The notes beneath the pieces are model-generated. The model was not told the origin of the DNA, did no database searches, and saw only the letters and a list, made by a program, of their open reading frames with translations. Both the position numbers and the translations under genes were made by a program. Positions 26,679 through 37,603 of a DNA stretch of 64,000 bases are shown here, in pieces. Each line of letters starts with the position of its first letter. The first letter of the stretch is position 1. Source of the DNA: Ensifer adhaerens (GTDB taxonomy: Bacteria; Pseudomonadota; Alphaproteobacteria; Rhizobiales; Rhizobiaceae); assembly GCF_002940685.1 (NCBI RefSeq), contig NZ_PNFP01000011.1:241374-305373 (forward strand), written 5' to 3'.

Positions 26679-27875
26679 TTGGTTCCCAGACAACGATCCC
26701 ATCGCACGCGCTTCGCCATATTGGCGCTCGCGTTGCTTGGAGTTTCTGGCGCGTTGGTCGCGTTCGCATTCCCAAGCTCCACTCCTTCAGATCAATCGGT
26801 TCTCACGGCTACGGTGCGCCGGGGTGCGTTATCCGAAACCGTCGGCGCGGTCGGAACACTCGAGCCCTCCGTCGTGGTGCAGGTCGGCGCGCAAGTCAGC
26901 GGCCAGTTGCGGACCATACACGTCAAGCTTGGCGATCGCGTGCGCAAAGGCGACCTGATCGCAGAGATCGATTCCCTCCAACAGGAGAATGAACTGCGGC
27001 TCGCCCGCGCTTCGCTGCTCCAGGCTAAAGCCACCGAGCGCTCGCGACAGTTTCATCTGGAGAAGGCCGAGCGCACGCTCGAACGTCAAAAGACACTTCA
27101 TGACGGACGAGCCGGTTCGGCTGCCGACCTTCACGATGCTCGATCGGCGGTCCAGATCGCGCGCTCCGATCTTGATCTGTCGATCGCGCAAACCGAAACC
27201 GCCATTGTCGGCGTCGAGAAGGCCGAGACCAATCTCGGCTATACGCGCATCGGCGCGCCTATGGATGGGCGCGTCATTGCCGTGGTCGCCAAGACGGGAC
27301 AGACGCTGAACTCCGCACAAACGGCTCCGGTGATCGCAATCATCGCCAACATCGATGTCATGGTGGTTCGAACCCAGGTTTCCGAAGCCGACATCGGCCG
27401 GATCAAACCGGGACAGAAGGTCCGCTTCACAACCTTCAGCGACCGCCAGACCAGACGCGAGAGCGTGCTGGCCGTGGTCGAACCAGCGTCTCCTGCCATG
27501 CTGGCGGCTCTCGGGGCGAGCACCACCCAGCCTGCCACCAACGGCCCTTCCCAAGCAGTCTATTTCAATGCCGTCTTTGATGCACCGAACGATGACGGCA
27601 GTCTGTTACCCATGATGACCGCCGACGTGACCATCACGACCGGCGCCGTCGATAATGCGGTGCTTGCCCCCTGGGCGGCGCTTCAAGGCCCCGACGAAAG
27701 CGGCCTGTTCAAGGCCACGGTCAGAAGCCAGCACGGCCAGTTGGAGACGCGTGACGTCCGGATCGGCCTCACAGACCGCATCGACGCAGAAGTGCTTGAG
27801 GGATTGGCCGAGGGCGACGAAGTGGTGCTGCAGCTCGATACCGGGCCGACGGATACGGACGTAATACTGCAATGA
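26679..27875 (+). CDS. macA: MacA-like periplasmic adaptor of an ABC exporter
   Basis: A membrane fusion protein of about 398 residues. An N-terminal membrane segment (FAILALALLGVSGALVAFAF) is followed by a lipoyl half-motif (VSGQLRTIHVKLGDRVRKGDLIAEID), a long alpha-hairpin (about residues 105-185), the second lipoyl half (LGYTRIGAPMDGRVIAV) and barrel and proximal domains. The start is uncertain: no ATG lies near the membrane segment, and TTG 26679 is the best candidate. The frame is open further upstream, but that sequence has non-coding composition. Its stop overlaps macB by 4 bp (ATGA). Confidence 0.85.
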   Translation: MVPRQRSHRTRFAILALALLGVSGALVAFAFPSSTPSDQSVLTATVRRGALSETVGAVGTLEPSVVVQVGAQVSGQLRTIHVKLGDRVRKGDLIAEIDSLQQENELRLARASLLQAKATERSRQFHLEKAERTLERQKTLHDGRAGSAADLHDARSAVQIARSDLDLSIAQTETAIVGVEKAETNLGYTRIGAPMDGRVIAVVAKTGQTLNSAQTAPVIAIIANIDVMVVRTQVSEADIGRIKPGQKVRFTTFSDRQTRRESVLAVVEPASPAMLAALGASTTQPATNGPSQAVYFNAVFDAPNDDGSLLPMMTADVTITTGAVDNAVLAPWAALQGPDESGLFKATVRSQHGQLETRDVRIGLTDRIDAEVLEGLAEGDEVVLQLDTGPTDTDVILQ

Positions 27876-29809
27876 TCGCTCCCCGGCTCGAACTTTCCAA
27901 TGTGACGCGTAGCTATCGCAGCGGCAATGAGACCGTCATGGCGCTCGATGGTGTAAGCCTGGTCATAGAGCCTGGCGAGTTGGTCGCGATTGTCGGGGCA
28001 TCGGGATCTGGCAAATCCACCCTCATGAACATTCTCGGCTGTCTCGACCGCTCTGACCGCGGCCTCTACCGCGTCGACGGGATCGACGTGTCGACCCTCG
28101 AAGCCGATGGCTTGGCACACCTTCGCCGCGACCGGTTTGGGTTTGTGTTTCAGCGCTACCATCTGGTGAACGCGCTTTCGATTGGCGGCAATGTGGAGTT
28201 GCCGGGGATATATGCGGGCATGCCGACTGCCCGTCGGCGCGAACGGGCTGCCCGGCTCGTCGAGCAGTTCGGGCTGGCGGACAAGCTTCCTTTTCGCCCC
28301 AATGAACTGTCGGGAGGGCAGCAGCAGCGCATCGCAATTGCGCGTGCCCTGATGAACGACGCCGGTGTGGTGCTTGCCGACGAGCCAACCGGTGCGCTTG
28401 ATCGGCGATCGGGCGACCTCGTCCTGTCCGTGCTCAAGGACCTGCACGAGCAGGGCCGTACCGTCATCATCGTCACCCACGATCATGACGTCGCGTCCCA
28501 TGCCGGGCGAATAATCGAGATTGCCGATGGCGCGATCATCTCTGACACCCGCTTGAGCGCCGCCCGAAAAAACACGGCTGCCAACGAGTTGGCGAAGGCG
28601 GCATCGAGGTCGTCGCGCGCTTCGATTTCAAGCCTCACCAGTGCTTTTGGCATGTCCTTCAAGGCAATGGCTGCCCAGAAGTTGCGAACGGGATTGACGA
28701 TGCTTGGCATTGTCATCGGCGTCACCGCCGTCGTCGCCGTCATCGGGCTTGGCGAAGGCGCTCGGATGCAGGTCGCCAACCAGTTGGCGGGCCTCGGAAC
28801 CAATACACTTGTCATCTATCCCGGACGCAGCTTCGGAGACGCCGACGCATCAAGGATCGCCAGTATGACCACAGCGGACGCGGATGCCCTTGCGGCCCAG
28901 TTCTACGTCGACAGTGCAACACCGGAAATCTTGACGAGCCAGAAGGCTCGAAGCGGAACGCGAGCCGTGGACCTTCAAGTGTCCGGGGTAGGGCCCTCCT
29001 ACTTCCGGGCAAATGGCATGAGGCTCGTTTCCGGCCGGCTGCTCACGCAAGAGGATTTGGCCGACGCCCATGCCAACTTGGTACTCTCCGAACTTGCCGC
29101 GTCGAGCCTCTTTGGGAACGCCGAAGCGGTGGGCCAACAGGTCCTGCTCGGCAAGACGCCGGCGACGGTGGTCGGGATCGCGGCGTTGCCGGATATGCGC
29201 GGCAGGGCAGCCTCCGCCTACATCACCCATACGGCCCTGCGGGCGCGCTTGAGTGGGACGATGCCGCTAACGAACATCACGCTGCGGGTTCGCGACGACA
29301 TCGACACGAACCTGGCTGAACGCGCAGCGAGCAACCTCCTGCAACGCCGGCATGGCGTGAAAGACTTCTTCATTATCAACAACGACCAAATTCGACGGTC
29401 GACCGAAAGGACAATGGCGACATTCAGTCTGCTGATTGCCGCATTGGCCACGGTTGCTCTGGTGGTTGGCGGAATTGGGGTCATGAACATCATGCTCATC
29501 TCCGTCACGGAGCGGACCCGTGAAATTGGCCTCCGCATGGCGCTTGGCGCAAGACAGCGCGATATCATGGCTCAGTTCATGATCGAGGCGGTCGCGGTCT
29601 GCCTCGTCGGCGGCGGGCTCGGCGTCGCACTCGCAATAGCGCTGTCGTTCGTCACGGACGCCCTGATGTCGCCGCTTCCGATCCTGCTGAGCGCGGGGGC
29701 CGTTTTGCTCGCCGCAGGCTTCACCCTTCTGATTGGTCTGGCATTCGGCTATCTGCCGGCGCGCGGCGCAGCCCGTCTTGACCCCGTCCGTGCACTGGCA
29801 AGCGAGTAA
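27872..29809 (+). CDS. macB: MacB-like ABC transporter, fused ATPase and permease
   Basis: A 645-residue protein. The N-terminal ATPase domain has Walker A (GASGSGKST), signature LSGGQQQR and Walker B (VVLADEPTGALD). After a linker at about residues 230-260 come the first membrane helix, a large periplasmic MacB-PCD domain, and three C-terminal helices of the FtsX fold (VVGGIGVMNIMLISVTERTREIGLRMALGA). MacAB exports macrolides, peptides or siderophore-like compounds in a mechanotransmission cycle with a TolC-type channel. Middle gene of a three-gene exporter operon. Confidence 0.94.
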   Translation: MIAPRLELSNVTRSYRSGNETVMALDGVSLVIEPGELVAIVGASGSGKSTLMNILGCLDRSDRGLYRVDGIDVSTLEADGLAHLRRDRFGFVFQRYHLVNALSIGGNVELPGIYAGMPTARRRERAARLVEQFGLADKLPFRPNELSGGQQQRIAIARALMNDAGVVLADEPTGALDRRSGDLVLSVLKDLHEQGRTVIIVTHDHDVASHAGRIIEIADGAIISDTRLSAARKNTAANELAKAASRSSRASISSLTSAFGMSFKAMAAQKLRTGLTMLGIVIGVTAVVAVIGLGEGARMQVANQLAGLGTNTLVIYPGRSFGDADASRIASMTTADADALAAQFYVDSATPEILTSQKARSGTRAVDLQVSGVGPSYFRANGMRLVSGRLLTQEDLADAHANLVLSELAASSLFGNAEAVGQQVLLGKTPATVVGIAALPDMRGRAASAYITHTALRARLSGTMPLTNITLRVRDDIDTNLAERAASNLLQRRHGVKDFFIINNDQIRRSTERTMATFSLLIAALATVALVVGGIGVMNIMLISVTERTREIGLRMALGARQRDIMAQFMIEAVAVCLVGGGLGVALAIALSFVTDALMSPLPILLSAGAVLLAAGFTLLIGLAFGYLPARGAARLDPVRALASE

Positions 29810-29813
29810 ACGG

Positions 29814-31202
29814 GTGCGCGTGTTCAAGATTGGGATCGTTTTTCCGATTGGTCTGGCGCTCGCCGGCTGCCTGGCGCCGGCCGGGTACCAACGTCCGGAG
29901 GTTCCGTCCGGTCTTGGCTGGCCCGCACAAAACGATAGTGGCGGCGGCAAGGAATATCCCGCGGCAACGGATCGGTGGTGGACGGCCTTTGGTGATCCTG
30001 GTCTTGATGCGCTTGTGCCCGCAGTGCTTGCCGCCAACAACGACGTCGTTGCGGCAAGTCTGCGCGCTCGCCGCGCAATGTTGAACGCGGGGCTCTCCGC
30101 GGAGGCGGGTGCGCCGAAGCTGTCGGGTGGCGCTGGCGGAACCCGGCGCATGCCCTTTGACGGCAGCGGACCCGGCGGGCAGAGCGTTCAATCCAACCTC
30201 GCCCTTTCCTACGAATTGGATTTGTGGGGAAAGATGGCGGCCATTCGCGACATTGGCGATCTCGAAGCTTCGGCATCGGCGGATGACCTTGAAGCCGCCC
30301 GCCTGGCGGTCGCGGCGGCGACGGTTTCGACGTGGTGGCAGCTTGCCCATGCGAACCAGATGTTGGATAGCGCGAATTCCGGGCTCGCGGTGGCCTTGCG
30401 CACACGCGACATCGTCGAAACCATGCGCGCAGCCGGGACAGCATCGGACCTCGAACATTTCGAGATGACGCAGGCCCTCGAGGCGCAACGCGCCTCCCAA
30501 GAACAGCTCAAGCGCGACCGTGACGTGTTGCGCAACCGTCTGGTGGGGCTATTGAATGGCAAGGCCAGCCCGGTCGCCGAGCCAAAACGGCTTCCGCAAG
30601 GCAAGCTGCCTGAACTGGCGCCGGGACTGCCAGCGAGCCTCATTGGGCGTCGACCAGATCTGCGCGCAGCCGAAACGCGGCTTCGGGCAGCGCTTCGCCG
30701 AACGGACGAAAAGAGGGCGAGTTTTTATCCACCGATATCGCTGACGGGCAATCTCGGCGCCGGTGGCAAGGAACTTGCCGAGCTCGTGGCCAATCCCATT
30801 GCGACGCTCGGGGCGAATGCGGTCCTGCCGTTTCTGAACATCCGCGAAATGGGCCTGCAGATACGTGTTTCGGACGTTCAGTACGAAGAGGCCGTCTCCT
30901 CCTTTCGTGGGGCGATGCTGACCGCGTTGACCGAAGTCTCGGACGGACTGTCATCCAGGACATATCTCGCCCGCCAGCACCAGCACCTGACACGTGCGCT
31001 GGATGCCCGAAAGCGCGCGGAGGCACTTTACGAGACCCGGTTTCGTGCCGGGGCGATCGCGCTACGTCCTCTCCTCGACGCGCAAGAGGGCACCAGGCTG
31101 GCGAAGGATAGCCTGTTGAACAACCAGTTGGCGCGGCTCCTGAACGAAGCAACGCTTATCCGGGCTCTCGGCGGGCCACCTCCGCCGCAGGCGCCGCCAT
31201 GA
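29814..31202 (+). CDS. NodT-family outer-membrane efflux lipoprotein
   Basis: A 462-residue TolC/OprM-fold protein completing the MacAB exporter. A lipoprotein signal ends at Cys19 (LALAGC). Two OEP repeats follow, with YELDLWGKMAAIRD in the first and GRRPDLRAAETRLRAA in the linker, both typical of NodT/OprM. GTG 29814 starts 4 bp after the macB stop and places the lipobox correctly. It forms the outer-membrane channel. The substrate is unknown, and no regulator gene is attached to this operon. Confidence 0.9.
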   Translation: MRVFKIGIVFPIGLALAGCLAPAGYQRPEVPSGLGWPAQNDSGGGKEYPAATDRWWTAFGDPGLDALVPAVLAANNDVVAASLRARRAMLNAGLSAEAGAPKLSGGAGGTRRMPFDGSGPGGQSVQSNLALSYELDLWGKMAAIRDIGDLEASASADDLEAARLAVAAATVSTWWQLAHANQMLDSANSGLAVALRTRDIVETMRAAGTASDLEHFEMTQALEAQRASQEQLKRDRDVLRNRLVGLLNGKASPVAEPKRLPQGKLPELAPGLPASLIGRRPDLRAAETRLRAALRRTDEKRASFYPPISLTGNLGAGGKELAELVANPIATLGANAVLPFLNIREMGLQIRVSDVQYEEAVSSFRGAMLTALTEVSDGLSSRTYLARQHQHLTRALDARKRAEALYETRFRAGAIALRPLLDAQEGTRLAKDSLLNNQLARLLNEATLIRALGGPPPPQAPP

Positions 31203-31330
31203 GCGCGCCGCGCCCGACGGCATGCGACCCGACGATCTGTTCATCCGGTGAAAACTGCGGCATTGCGCCGCAATCACGAATTGCATTGTCGCACGCAATG
31301 GATGTTCACTTGCCTCCCGGCTTCCGGTAA

Positions 31331-32725
<1,395 letters not shown>

Positions 32726-32735
32726 CGCCCCTTTT

Positions 32736-32765
32736 GAAGAAAGCCGGCTTCGGCCGGCTTTCTTC
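32736..32765 (+). terminator. Intrinsic terminator of gdhA
   Basis: A perfect 13-bp stem capped by a TTCG tetraloop: GAAGAAAGCCGGC / GCCGGCTTTCTTC. It begins 11 bp after the gdhA stop. The TTTCTTC arm acts as the pyrimidine tract. Confidence 0.88.
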
Positions 32766-32772
32766 TACCGTT

Positions 32773-32804
32773 GCCCGATGGCGGCAGCGTTGCCGCCATC
32801 GGGC
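32773..32804. other. Second perfect hairpin immediately after the gdhA terminator
   Basis: GCCCGATGGCGGCA (32773-32786) and TGCCGCCATCGGGC (32791-32804) pair over 14 bp with a 4-base loop. It lies 7 bp after the terminator and has no T-tract. It could be a back-up terminator or the base of a small RNA; not a repeat seen elsewhere in this window. Confidence 0.6.
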
Positions 32805-33209
32805 ATTGGGCCGGTGCCAATAATGTCTGCAGGATCTACACCGCGCCGGCGACGCAGGCATTTTCCGGCCACGCCGTACCGCCGCTGGCAGGCCCCCTTG
32901 TTCACGAAGATTCGCTGTGCTGGGCTTGCGATTTCACCTAGCAGTAGGCCCTTGGCCGCCGGCCTTCTTAACCACCGAAATTACAGCTGTGTCGCACTTC
33001 GAATTAGAATGTATCCGGCCACACCCAAACATCGCATAACATACATTATGGAACCATCGCGACGTTCTCCCGGGCAATCGAATTGCCGGCGGACTTGCCG
33101 TTGGCGAAGCGATAGATTTCAATGCTTTCGCGCGATCTTCGTTCCAGGTGCCGAGTGCCCCTGGTTTCGCTGGTATGCGTGATGCGGAATGCTCGGAAGG
33201 ACAGTCGCA
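32805..33209. other. Intergenic stretch, no gene seen
   Basis: About 400 bp with somewhat higher AT content than its surroundings around 32990-33060. No credible frame. It should contain the promoter of the epimerase gene; GGAAGG (33195-33200) is that gene's ribosome binding site. Confidence 0.4.
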
Positions 33210-34226
33210 ATGCCCAGAGCCGTCATTGTTGGTGGAACCGGACAGATAGGTCTCGCAACGGCCCGCCGCCTGCTGGATGAAGCCTGGGACGTGACGATCG
33301 TCAGCCGCCGCGCCACGGCCTTGCCCTGCGGCTGCCGCCACGCGGAAATCGATGCTCGGGATGCCGGTGGGCTGCGCGCCGTCATCGGCACGGACACCGA
33401 TGTTCTGCTGTCTTGCGTCGCCTTCGACGCGACCGATGCCGAATGCCTGGCGCAAGCCGGAACGGCCGCCGGCCGCATCGTGGTGATCTCAAGTGCGAGT
33501 GTTTATCGCGACAGCGAAGGACGAACGCTGGACGAGGCGTCGGACTGCGGATTTCCTGTTTTTCCTGGGCCGTTGACCGAAGAGAGTCCGATCGTCGCAG
33601 CCGGACCGGAGACCTATTCGACACGCAAAGCGGCGATGGAAGGCACGCTTCTAAGCCTCGCCGCATGCCCGGTGACGATCCTGCGTCCCTGCGCCATTCA
33701 CGGGCCCGAAAGCAGGCACGCCCGCGAATGGTGGTTCGTCAAGAGACTGCTGGACGGCAGGACGGCCATTCCCCTTGCCTATGGCGGGCAGAGCCGATTC
33801 CAGACGACATCGGTTGCCGCGATCGCCAGCGCCGTGCTGCAGGCAGCCGGAGGCCACCTGCCGGCGATTGCCAATGTTTCCGACGTCGACAGCCCGACCG
33901 TTGCGGAAATTGGGCACGCCATCATGGGGATCCTGAATAGACGGGCAGAGCTTATTGGCTTGCCGGACGCACCCGCCTACCCGCCGACGTTTGGCGCGAC
34001 GCCCTGGTCTGTTCCTTCGCCCATGGTGGTGGCGGGTACCACGGCCCCGGCAGCGACCTACAAGCAATCCGCCGAACCTGCCATCCGGTGGCTTGTCGAG
34101 CATGTCGCCGGCAACGATTGGCGAGAGCGTCTGCCGCAGCTTGCGGCCTATCCCCATGATCATTTCGACTACGAAACAGATGATGACGCACTGGAACTTG
34201 CTGGAGGGACATCGATTGCCGTTTGA
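33210..34226 (+). CDS. NAD-dependent epimerase/dehydratase-family protein
   Basis: A 338-residue extended short-chain dehydrogenase. The N-terminal Rossmann motif is [18 protein letters not shown]. The catalytic Tyr-Lys pair appears as Y-S-T-R-K ([11 protein letters not shown]), and the Ser region as VISSASVY. Proteins of this group act on nucleotide sugars or similar substrates; none can be named here. ATG 33210 is preceded by GGAAGG. Followed by msrA in the same direction after 166 bp. Confidence 0.85.
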   Translation: MPRAVIVGGTGQIGLATARRLLDEAWDVTIVSRRATALPCGCRHAEIDARDAGGLRAVIGTDTDVLLSCVAFDATDAECLAQAGTAAGRIVVISSASVYRDSEGRTLDEASDCGFPVFPGPLTEESPIVAAGPETYSTRKAAMEGTLLSLAACPVTILRPCAIHGPESRHAREWWFVKRLLDGRTAIPLAYGGQSRFQTTSVAAIASAVLQAAGGHLPAIANVSDVDSPTVAEIGHAIMGILNRRAELIGLPDAPAYPPTFGATPWSVPSPMVVAGTTAPAATYKQSAEPAIRWLVEHVAGNDWRERLPQLAAYPHDHFDYETDDDALELAGGTSIAV

Positions 34227-34392
34227 ACGCCGGGCATCGGTCCTGGCAAACTCGACACGCTCCGAGCCAAGCCTCAGATTTGGAGCCGGCCTGCTGATCT
34301 CGGCGAAACGCGTTCCTATATTACAGCCACGTCCGGCGCGCCGGCGCGCAGCCGGAGGAGTTAAAGCCATCAACGATGTGGAGGATATCCGA

Positions 34393-34899
34393 ATGACCGA
34401 GAGAGCTGTTCTGGCTGGCGGTTGCTTCTGGGGAATGCAGGATCTGATCCGCAAGCTCCCTGGCGTCACCGGCACCCGTGTGGGCTATACCGGCGGCGAT
34501 GTGGCCAACGCCACCTACCGCAACCATGGCACCCATGCCGAAGGCATCGAGATCGTCTTCGATCCGCAGAAGATCTCCTACCGGCGGATTCTCGAAGTGT
34601 TTTTTCAGATCCACGACCCCACGACGAAGAATCGCCAGGGCAACGACATCGGCACGTCCTATCGCTCGGCGATCTACTACGTCGATGACGAACAGAAGCG
34701 CATTGCCGAAGACACCATTGCCGACGTTGAAGCCTCCGGCCTGTGGCCGGGCAAGGTCGTGACGGAACTCGAACCCGTCGGCGATTTCTGGCAAGCAGAG
34801 CCGGAGCACCAGGATTATCTGGAGCGGTACCCCTACGGTTACACCTGCCACTTCCCGCGGCCGAATTGGGTGCTGCCGCAAAGGTCCGCGGCGGAGTAG
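34393..34899 (+). CDS. msrA: Peptide-methionine (S)-S-oxide reductase MsrA
   Basis: A 168-residue enzyme that repairs oxidised methionine. The catalytic motif GGCFWG has nucleophile Cys11; [29 protein letters not shown] is the conserved core and the family end RPNWVLPQ is intact. No second recycling Cys lies in the usual C-terminal position (only YTCHF), so it may use a different reductant route. ATG 34393 gives the standard length. It is unlinked to msrB. Confidence 0.94.
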   Translation: MTERAVLAGGCFWGMQDLIRKLPGVTGTRVGYTGGDVANATYRNHGTHAEGIEIVFDPQKISYRRILEVFFQIHDPTTKNRQGNDIGTSYRSAIYYVDDEQKRIAEDTIADVEASGLWPGKVVTELEPVGDFWQAEPEHQDYLERYPYGYTCHFPRPNWVLPQRSAAE

Positions 34900-34998
34900 C
34901 GAACGCCCGTCAAGTCATGTCCGCAGGACCAGGCACTGGGGACATGGGTGCCGACCGCCGTCGCCTCGGAACGACCATTCTCCTCAAAGGAGCGTCGC

Positions 34999-36225
34999 AT
35001 GAACTTCAACTCGCAAAGACTTGAATTCAAAGGCCATTCCGGCGCTACCCTTGGTGCCCGTCTCGATCTTCCGAACGGACCGGTGCGGGCCTATGCGATT
35101 TTCGCCCACTGCTTCACCTGTTCCAAGGATCTGGCGGCGGCGCGCCAGGTCTCGGCCGAACTCGCGCGGGAAGGCATCGCTGTCCTACGCTTTGATTTTA
35201 CCGGCCTCGGATCAAGCGAAGGCGAGTTCGCCTCGACGAATTTTTCCTCCAATGTCGCCGACCTGCGCTCCGCCGCCGACTATCTGCGCCAACACTTCGA
35301 GGCGCCGTCGTTGCTGATCGGCCATTCCCTCGGCGGCGCCGCGGTCTTTGCGGTTGCCGGGGAGGTTCCCGAAGTCCGTGCGGTGGCCACGATCGGCGCG
35401 CCCGCCGATGTCGGCCATGTCCTGAAGAACTTCGGATCGAGTCTTGAGGAAATCCAAGAGAACGGTGTAGCCGAGGTCGATCTTGCCGGCCGCAAGTTCC
35501 TGATAAGGAAGCAATTCGTGGACGACGCCTGCGCGCACCGCATTCTCGATGCTGTCGCAACGCTCAAAAAACCCGTTCTTCTCCTTCATGCGCCACTGGA
35601 TCAAACGGTCGGCATTGAGAACGCAAGCGACCTCTTCCGCGCGGCGAAACATCCCAAGAGCTTCGTTTCGCTGGATAAGGCCGACCATCTGCTGACCGAT
35701 CCGGCCGATGCCGCTTACGCCGCCCGGATCATTGCCGGGTGGTTGAGCCGCTATCTCGTGGCCGACAATCCGCAGGGCGCCGAGCCAATGGAACAGGTCC
35801 AGGTGACGGAAACGGGCGAAGGCAAGTTTCAGAACGCAGTGCATGCCGGCAAGCATCGCCTCTTTGCCGATGAGCCACAAAGCGTCGGCGGACTGGATTC
35901 CGGACCATCGCCCTATGACTACCTGTCGATTGGCCTTGCCGCCTGCACCTCCATGACGTTGCGTCTCTATGCCGACCACAAGAAGCTGGCGCTCGGACGC
36001 ATCAAGGTGGAAGTCTCGCACTCCAAGATCCATGCGCGCGACTGCGAGGATTGCGCCGCCTCGGAACGCGCCGACGGCGGAAAGATCGACCGGTTCGAGC
36101 GGATCATATCGGTCGATGGCGAGGTTTCGGATGAGCTTCGCTCCAAGATCGCGGAAATTGCCGACAAGTGCCCGGTTCACCGCACATTGGAAGGCATCGC
36201 CAAGGTGACGACGTCAGTAAGTTAG
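34999..36225 (+). CDS. Alpha/beta hydrolase - OsmC fusion protein
   Basis: A 408-residue two-domain protein. Residues about 1-255 form an alpha/beta hydrolase with nucleophile elbow GHSLGG and the sequence HCFTCSKDLAAARQVSAELA. Residues about 270-405 form an OsmC/Ohr-like domain with SVGGLDSGPSPYDYLSIGLAACTSMTLRLYADHK, whose Cys would be the peroxidatic residue, and a second Cys in ADKCPVHRTL. The fusion suggests hydrolysis of an ester or thioester coupled to removal of an organic peroxide or other electrophile. AAAGGAG precedes ATG 34999. Physiological substrate unknown. Confidence 0.9.
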   Translation: MNFNSQRLEFKGHSGATLGARLDLPNGPVRAYAIFAHCFTCSKDLAAARQVSAELAREGIAVLRFDFTGLGSSEGEFASTNFSSNVADLRSAADYLRQHFEAPSLLIGHSLGGAAVFAVAGEVPEVRAVATIGAPADVGHVLKNFGSSLEEIQENGVAEVDLAGRKFLIRKQFVDDACAHRILDAVATLKKPVLLLHAPLDQTVGIENASDLFRAAKHPKSFVSLDKADHLLTDPADAAYAARIIAGWLSRYLVADNPQGAEPMEQVQVTETGEGKFQNAVHAGKHRLFADEPQSVGGLDSGPSPYDYLSIGLAACTSMTLRLYADHKKLALGRIKVEVSHSKIHARDCEDCAASERADGGKIDRFERIISVDGEVSDELRSKIAEIADKCPVHRTLEGIAKVTTSVS

Positions 36226-36381
36226 CTCGCGGACCACGCAGCACAGAAATCCCGCACCATGCCAATCGCTTCCCGTTGGGCAAGCGCGAAGCGCGCGGAA
36301 TTGTTCTTGTAGTATTCCGCTAGTACCCGCTGCGTCGCTCGAGTTGTTAAGCTCCCTCCATTGGTTCTTGGGAGGAAACAC

Positions 36382-36978
36382 ATGGCAAACTCGAAAATTC
36401 TGATGATCACCGGTGACTTCACCGAAGACTACGAAACGATGGTGCCGTTCCAGACGCTGCTTGCCTGCGGCCATACCGTCCATGCCGTCTGCCCCGGCAA
36501 GAATGCCGGCGAGACGGTCGCGACCGCGATCCATGATTTCGAAGGCGACCAGACCTATTCCGAAAAGCGCGGCCACAATTTCGCACTCAACGCCACCTTT
36601 TCCGCGATCCGCGCGGAAGACTACGACGCGCTGGTCATACCCGGCGGCCGCGCGCCCGAGTATCTGCGTCTCAACCCGGATGTCATCAAGGCCGTCCAGC
36701 ACTTCTTTGCAGCGGGAAAGCCGGTGGCTGCCATCTGCCACGGCGCGCAACTGCTGGCGGCCGCCGGTGTCTTGAAGGGCCGCACCTGTTCTGCCTATCC
36801 CGCGTGCCGCCCGGAGGTCGAGCTTGCCGGCGGTATCTATGCGGACATCGCGATCAGCGATGCAGTTGCCGACGGCAACCTCGTGACCGCGCCGGCATGG
36901 CCCGCGCACCCGTCGTGGCTGCGCCAGTTCATGGCTGTGCTCGACGCGTCGGCCCTGCTACAAACGGATGCCGCCTGA
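36382..36978 (+). CDS. DJ-1/PfpI-family protein
   Basis: A 198-residue class I glutamine amidotransferase-like protein. The nucleophile elbow [10 protein letters not shown] has Cys119 followed by His, as in PfpI/DJ-1. [14 protein letters not shown] is the second family motif. Members act as glyoxalase III or deglycase, protein repair factors or proteases; the activity is not predictable. GGAGG lies 7-8 bp before ATG 36382. Confidence 0.9.
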   Translation: MANSKILMITGDFTEDYETMVPFQTLLACGHTVHAVCPGKNAGETVATAIHDFEGDQTYSEKRGHNFALNATFSAIRAEDYDALVIPGGRAPEYLRLNPDVIKAVQHFFAAGKPVAAICHGAQLLAAAGVLKGRTCSAYPACRPEVELAGGIYADIAISDAVADGNLVTAPAWPAHPSWLRQFMAVLDASALLQTDAA

Positions 36979-37002
36979 AAAGGAAGGCATGGGAGGGGCG
37001 AA

Positions 37003-37353
37003 ATGTGCGAGTTGTTCATAAAGGCGGATGCGCGGCTCTGGGAAAGCACGACACGGTCGCTGCGCATCGACGGCATGGTGACGAGCGTTCGGCTGGAGAA
37101 TTTCTTCTGGTCGAAGCTTGAGGAGATCGCCCGGCGCGATCGCATGAACGTCACGCAACTGATCACCAAGCTCCATCACGAGTCCATCGATGCCGGCCAC
37201 GACCTCGGGAACTTCACCTCGTTCCTGAGGGTCTGCTGCGCGCGCTATCTCGATCTTCAGCTCTCGGGAGATGTTCCCACGGACGTCAATCAACCGATCG
37301 CCGGGCTCAACGCTCCGGCGATCCTCACGCGCGAGCAGGAAAAATACCACTGA
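37003..37353 (+). CDS. Ribbon-helix-helix (RHH_4) domain protein
   Basis: A 116-residue protein with a central RHH_4 domain: RIDGMVTSVRLENFFWSKLEEIARRDRMNVTQLI, where the strand supplies DNA contacts and the helices form the dimer. Common in Rhizobiales as a stand-alone DNA-binding protein with unknown targets. It follows the PfpI gene by 24 bp in the same direction and may be co-transcribed. No toxin partner is adjacent. Confidence 0.85.
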   Translation: MCELFIKADARLWESTTRSLRIDGMVTSVRLENFFWSKLEEIARRDRMNVTQLITKLHHESIDAGHDLGNFTSFLRVCCARYLDLQLSGDVPTDVNQPIAGLNAPAILTREQEKYH

Positions 37354-37415
37354 GGCTGAGCAAGGCTGGGCAAGGCTCGCCCCGCGCGTGGCAGCGCCGT
37401 TCTGTGACCGCCCCG

Positions 37416-37524
37416 CCCAACGACCGACGTGCTTCGCCGGTCGGCACCCCTCGCCTGCCCGGCGCACAACTCTGCAACCATCGGACCTAACCCCAACGAT
37501 CAGACAGGAGATCCGGTCGTTGGG
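37416..37524 (+). promoter_or_regulatory. Leader with competing inverted repeats before the EamA transporter gene
   Basis: CCCAACGACCG (37416-37426) is the exact complement of CGGTCGTTGGG (37514-37524). CCCAACGA (37492-37499) can pair with the last 8 bases of the same downstream arm (37517-37524). The two pairings exclude each other, as in attenuators, or these may be protein-binding half sites. 80 bp before the transporter ATG. Confidence 0.35.
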
Positions 37525-37603
37525 TGCACGCCGCCGTTTGGTTCAAGCCCCGGCGGGAAGACTGTGCTATTCAGGTGGCCAGCGATTCTGAGTTTGTAGC
37601 GTG

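Noticed and set aside
36222..36345. Minus-strand stretch reading [20 protein letters not shown]
   Set aside because: Looks protein-like and may be the tail of a lost gene, but it has no start, no family match that I know, and lies between two plus-strand genes 156 bp apart.
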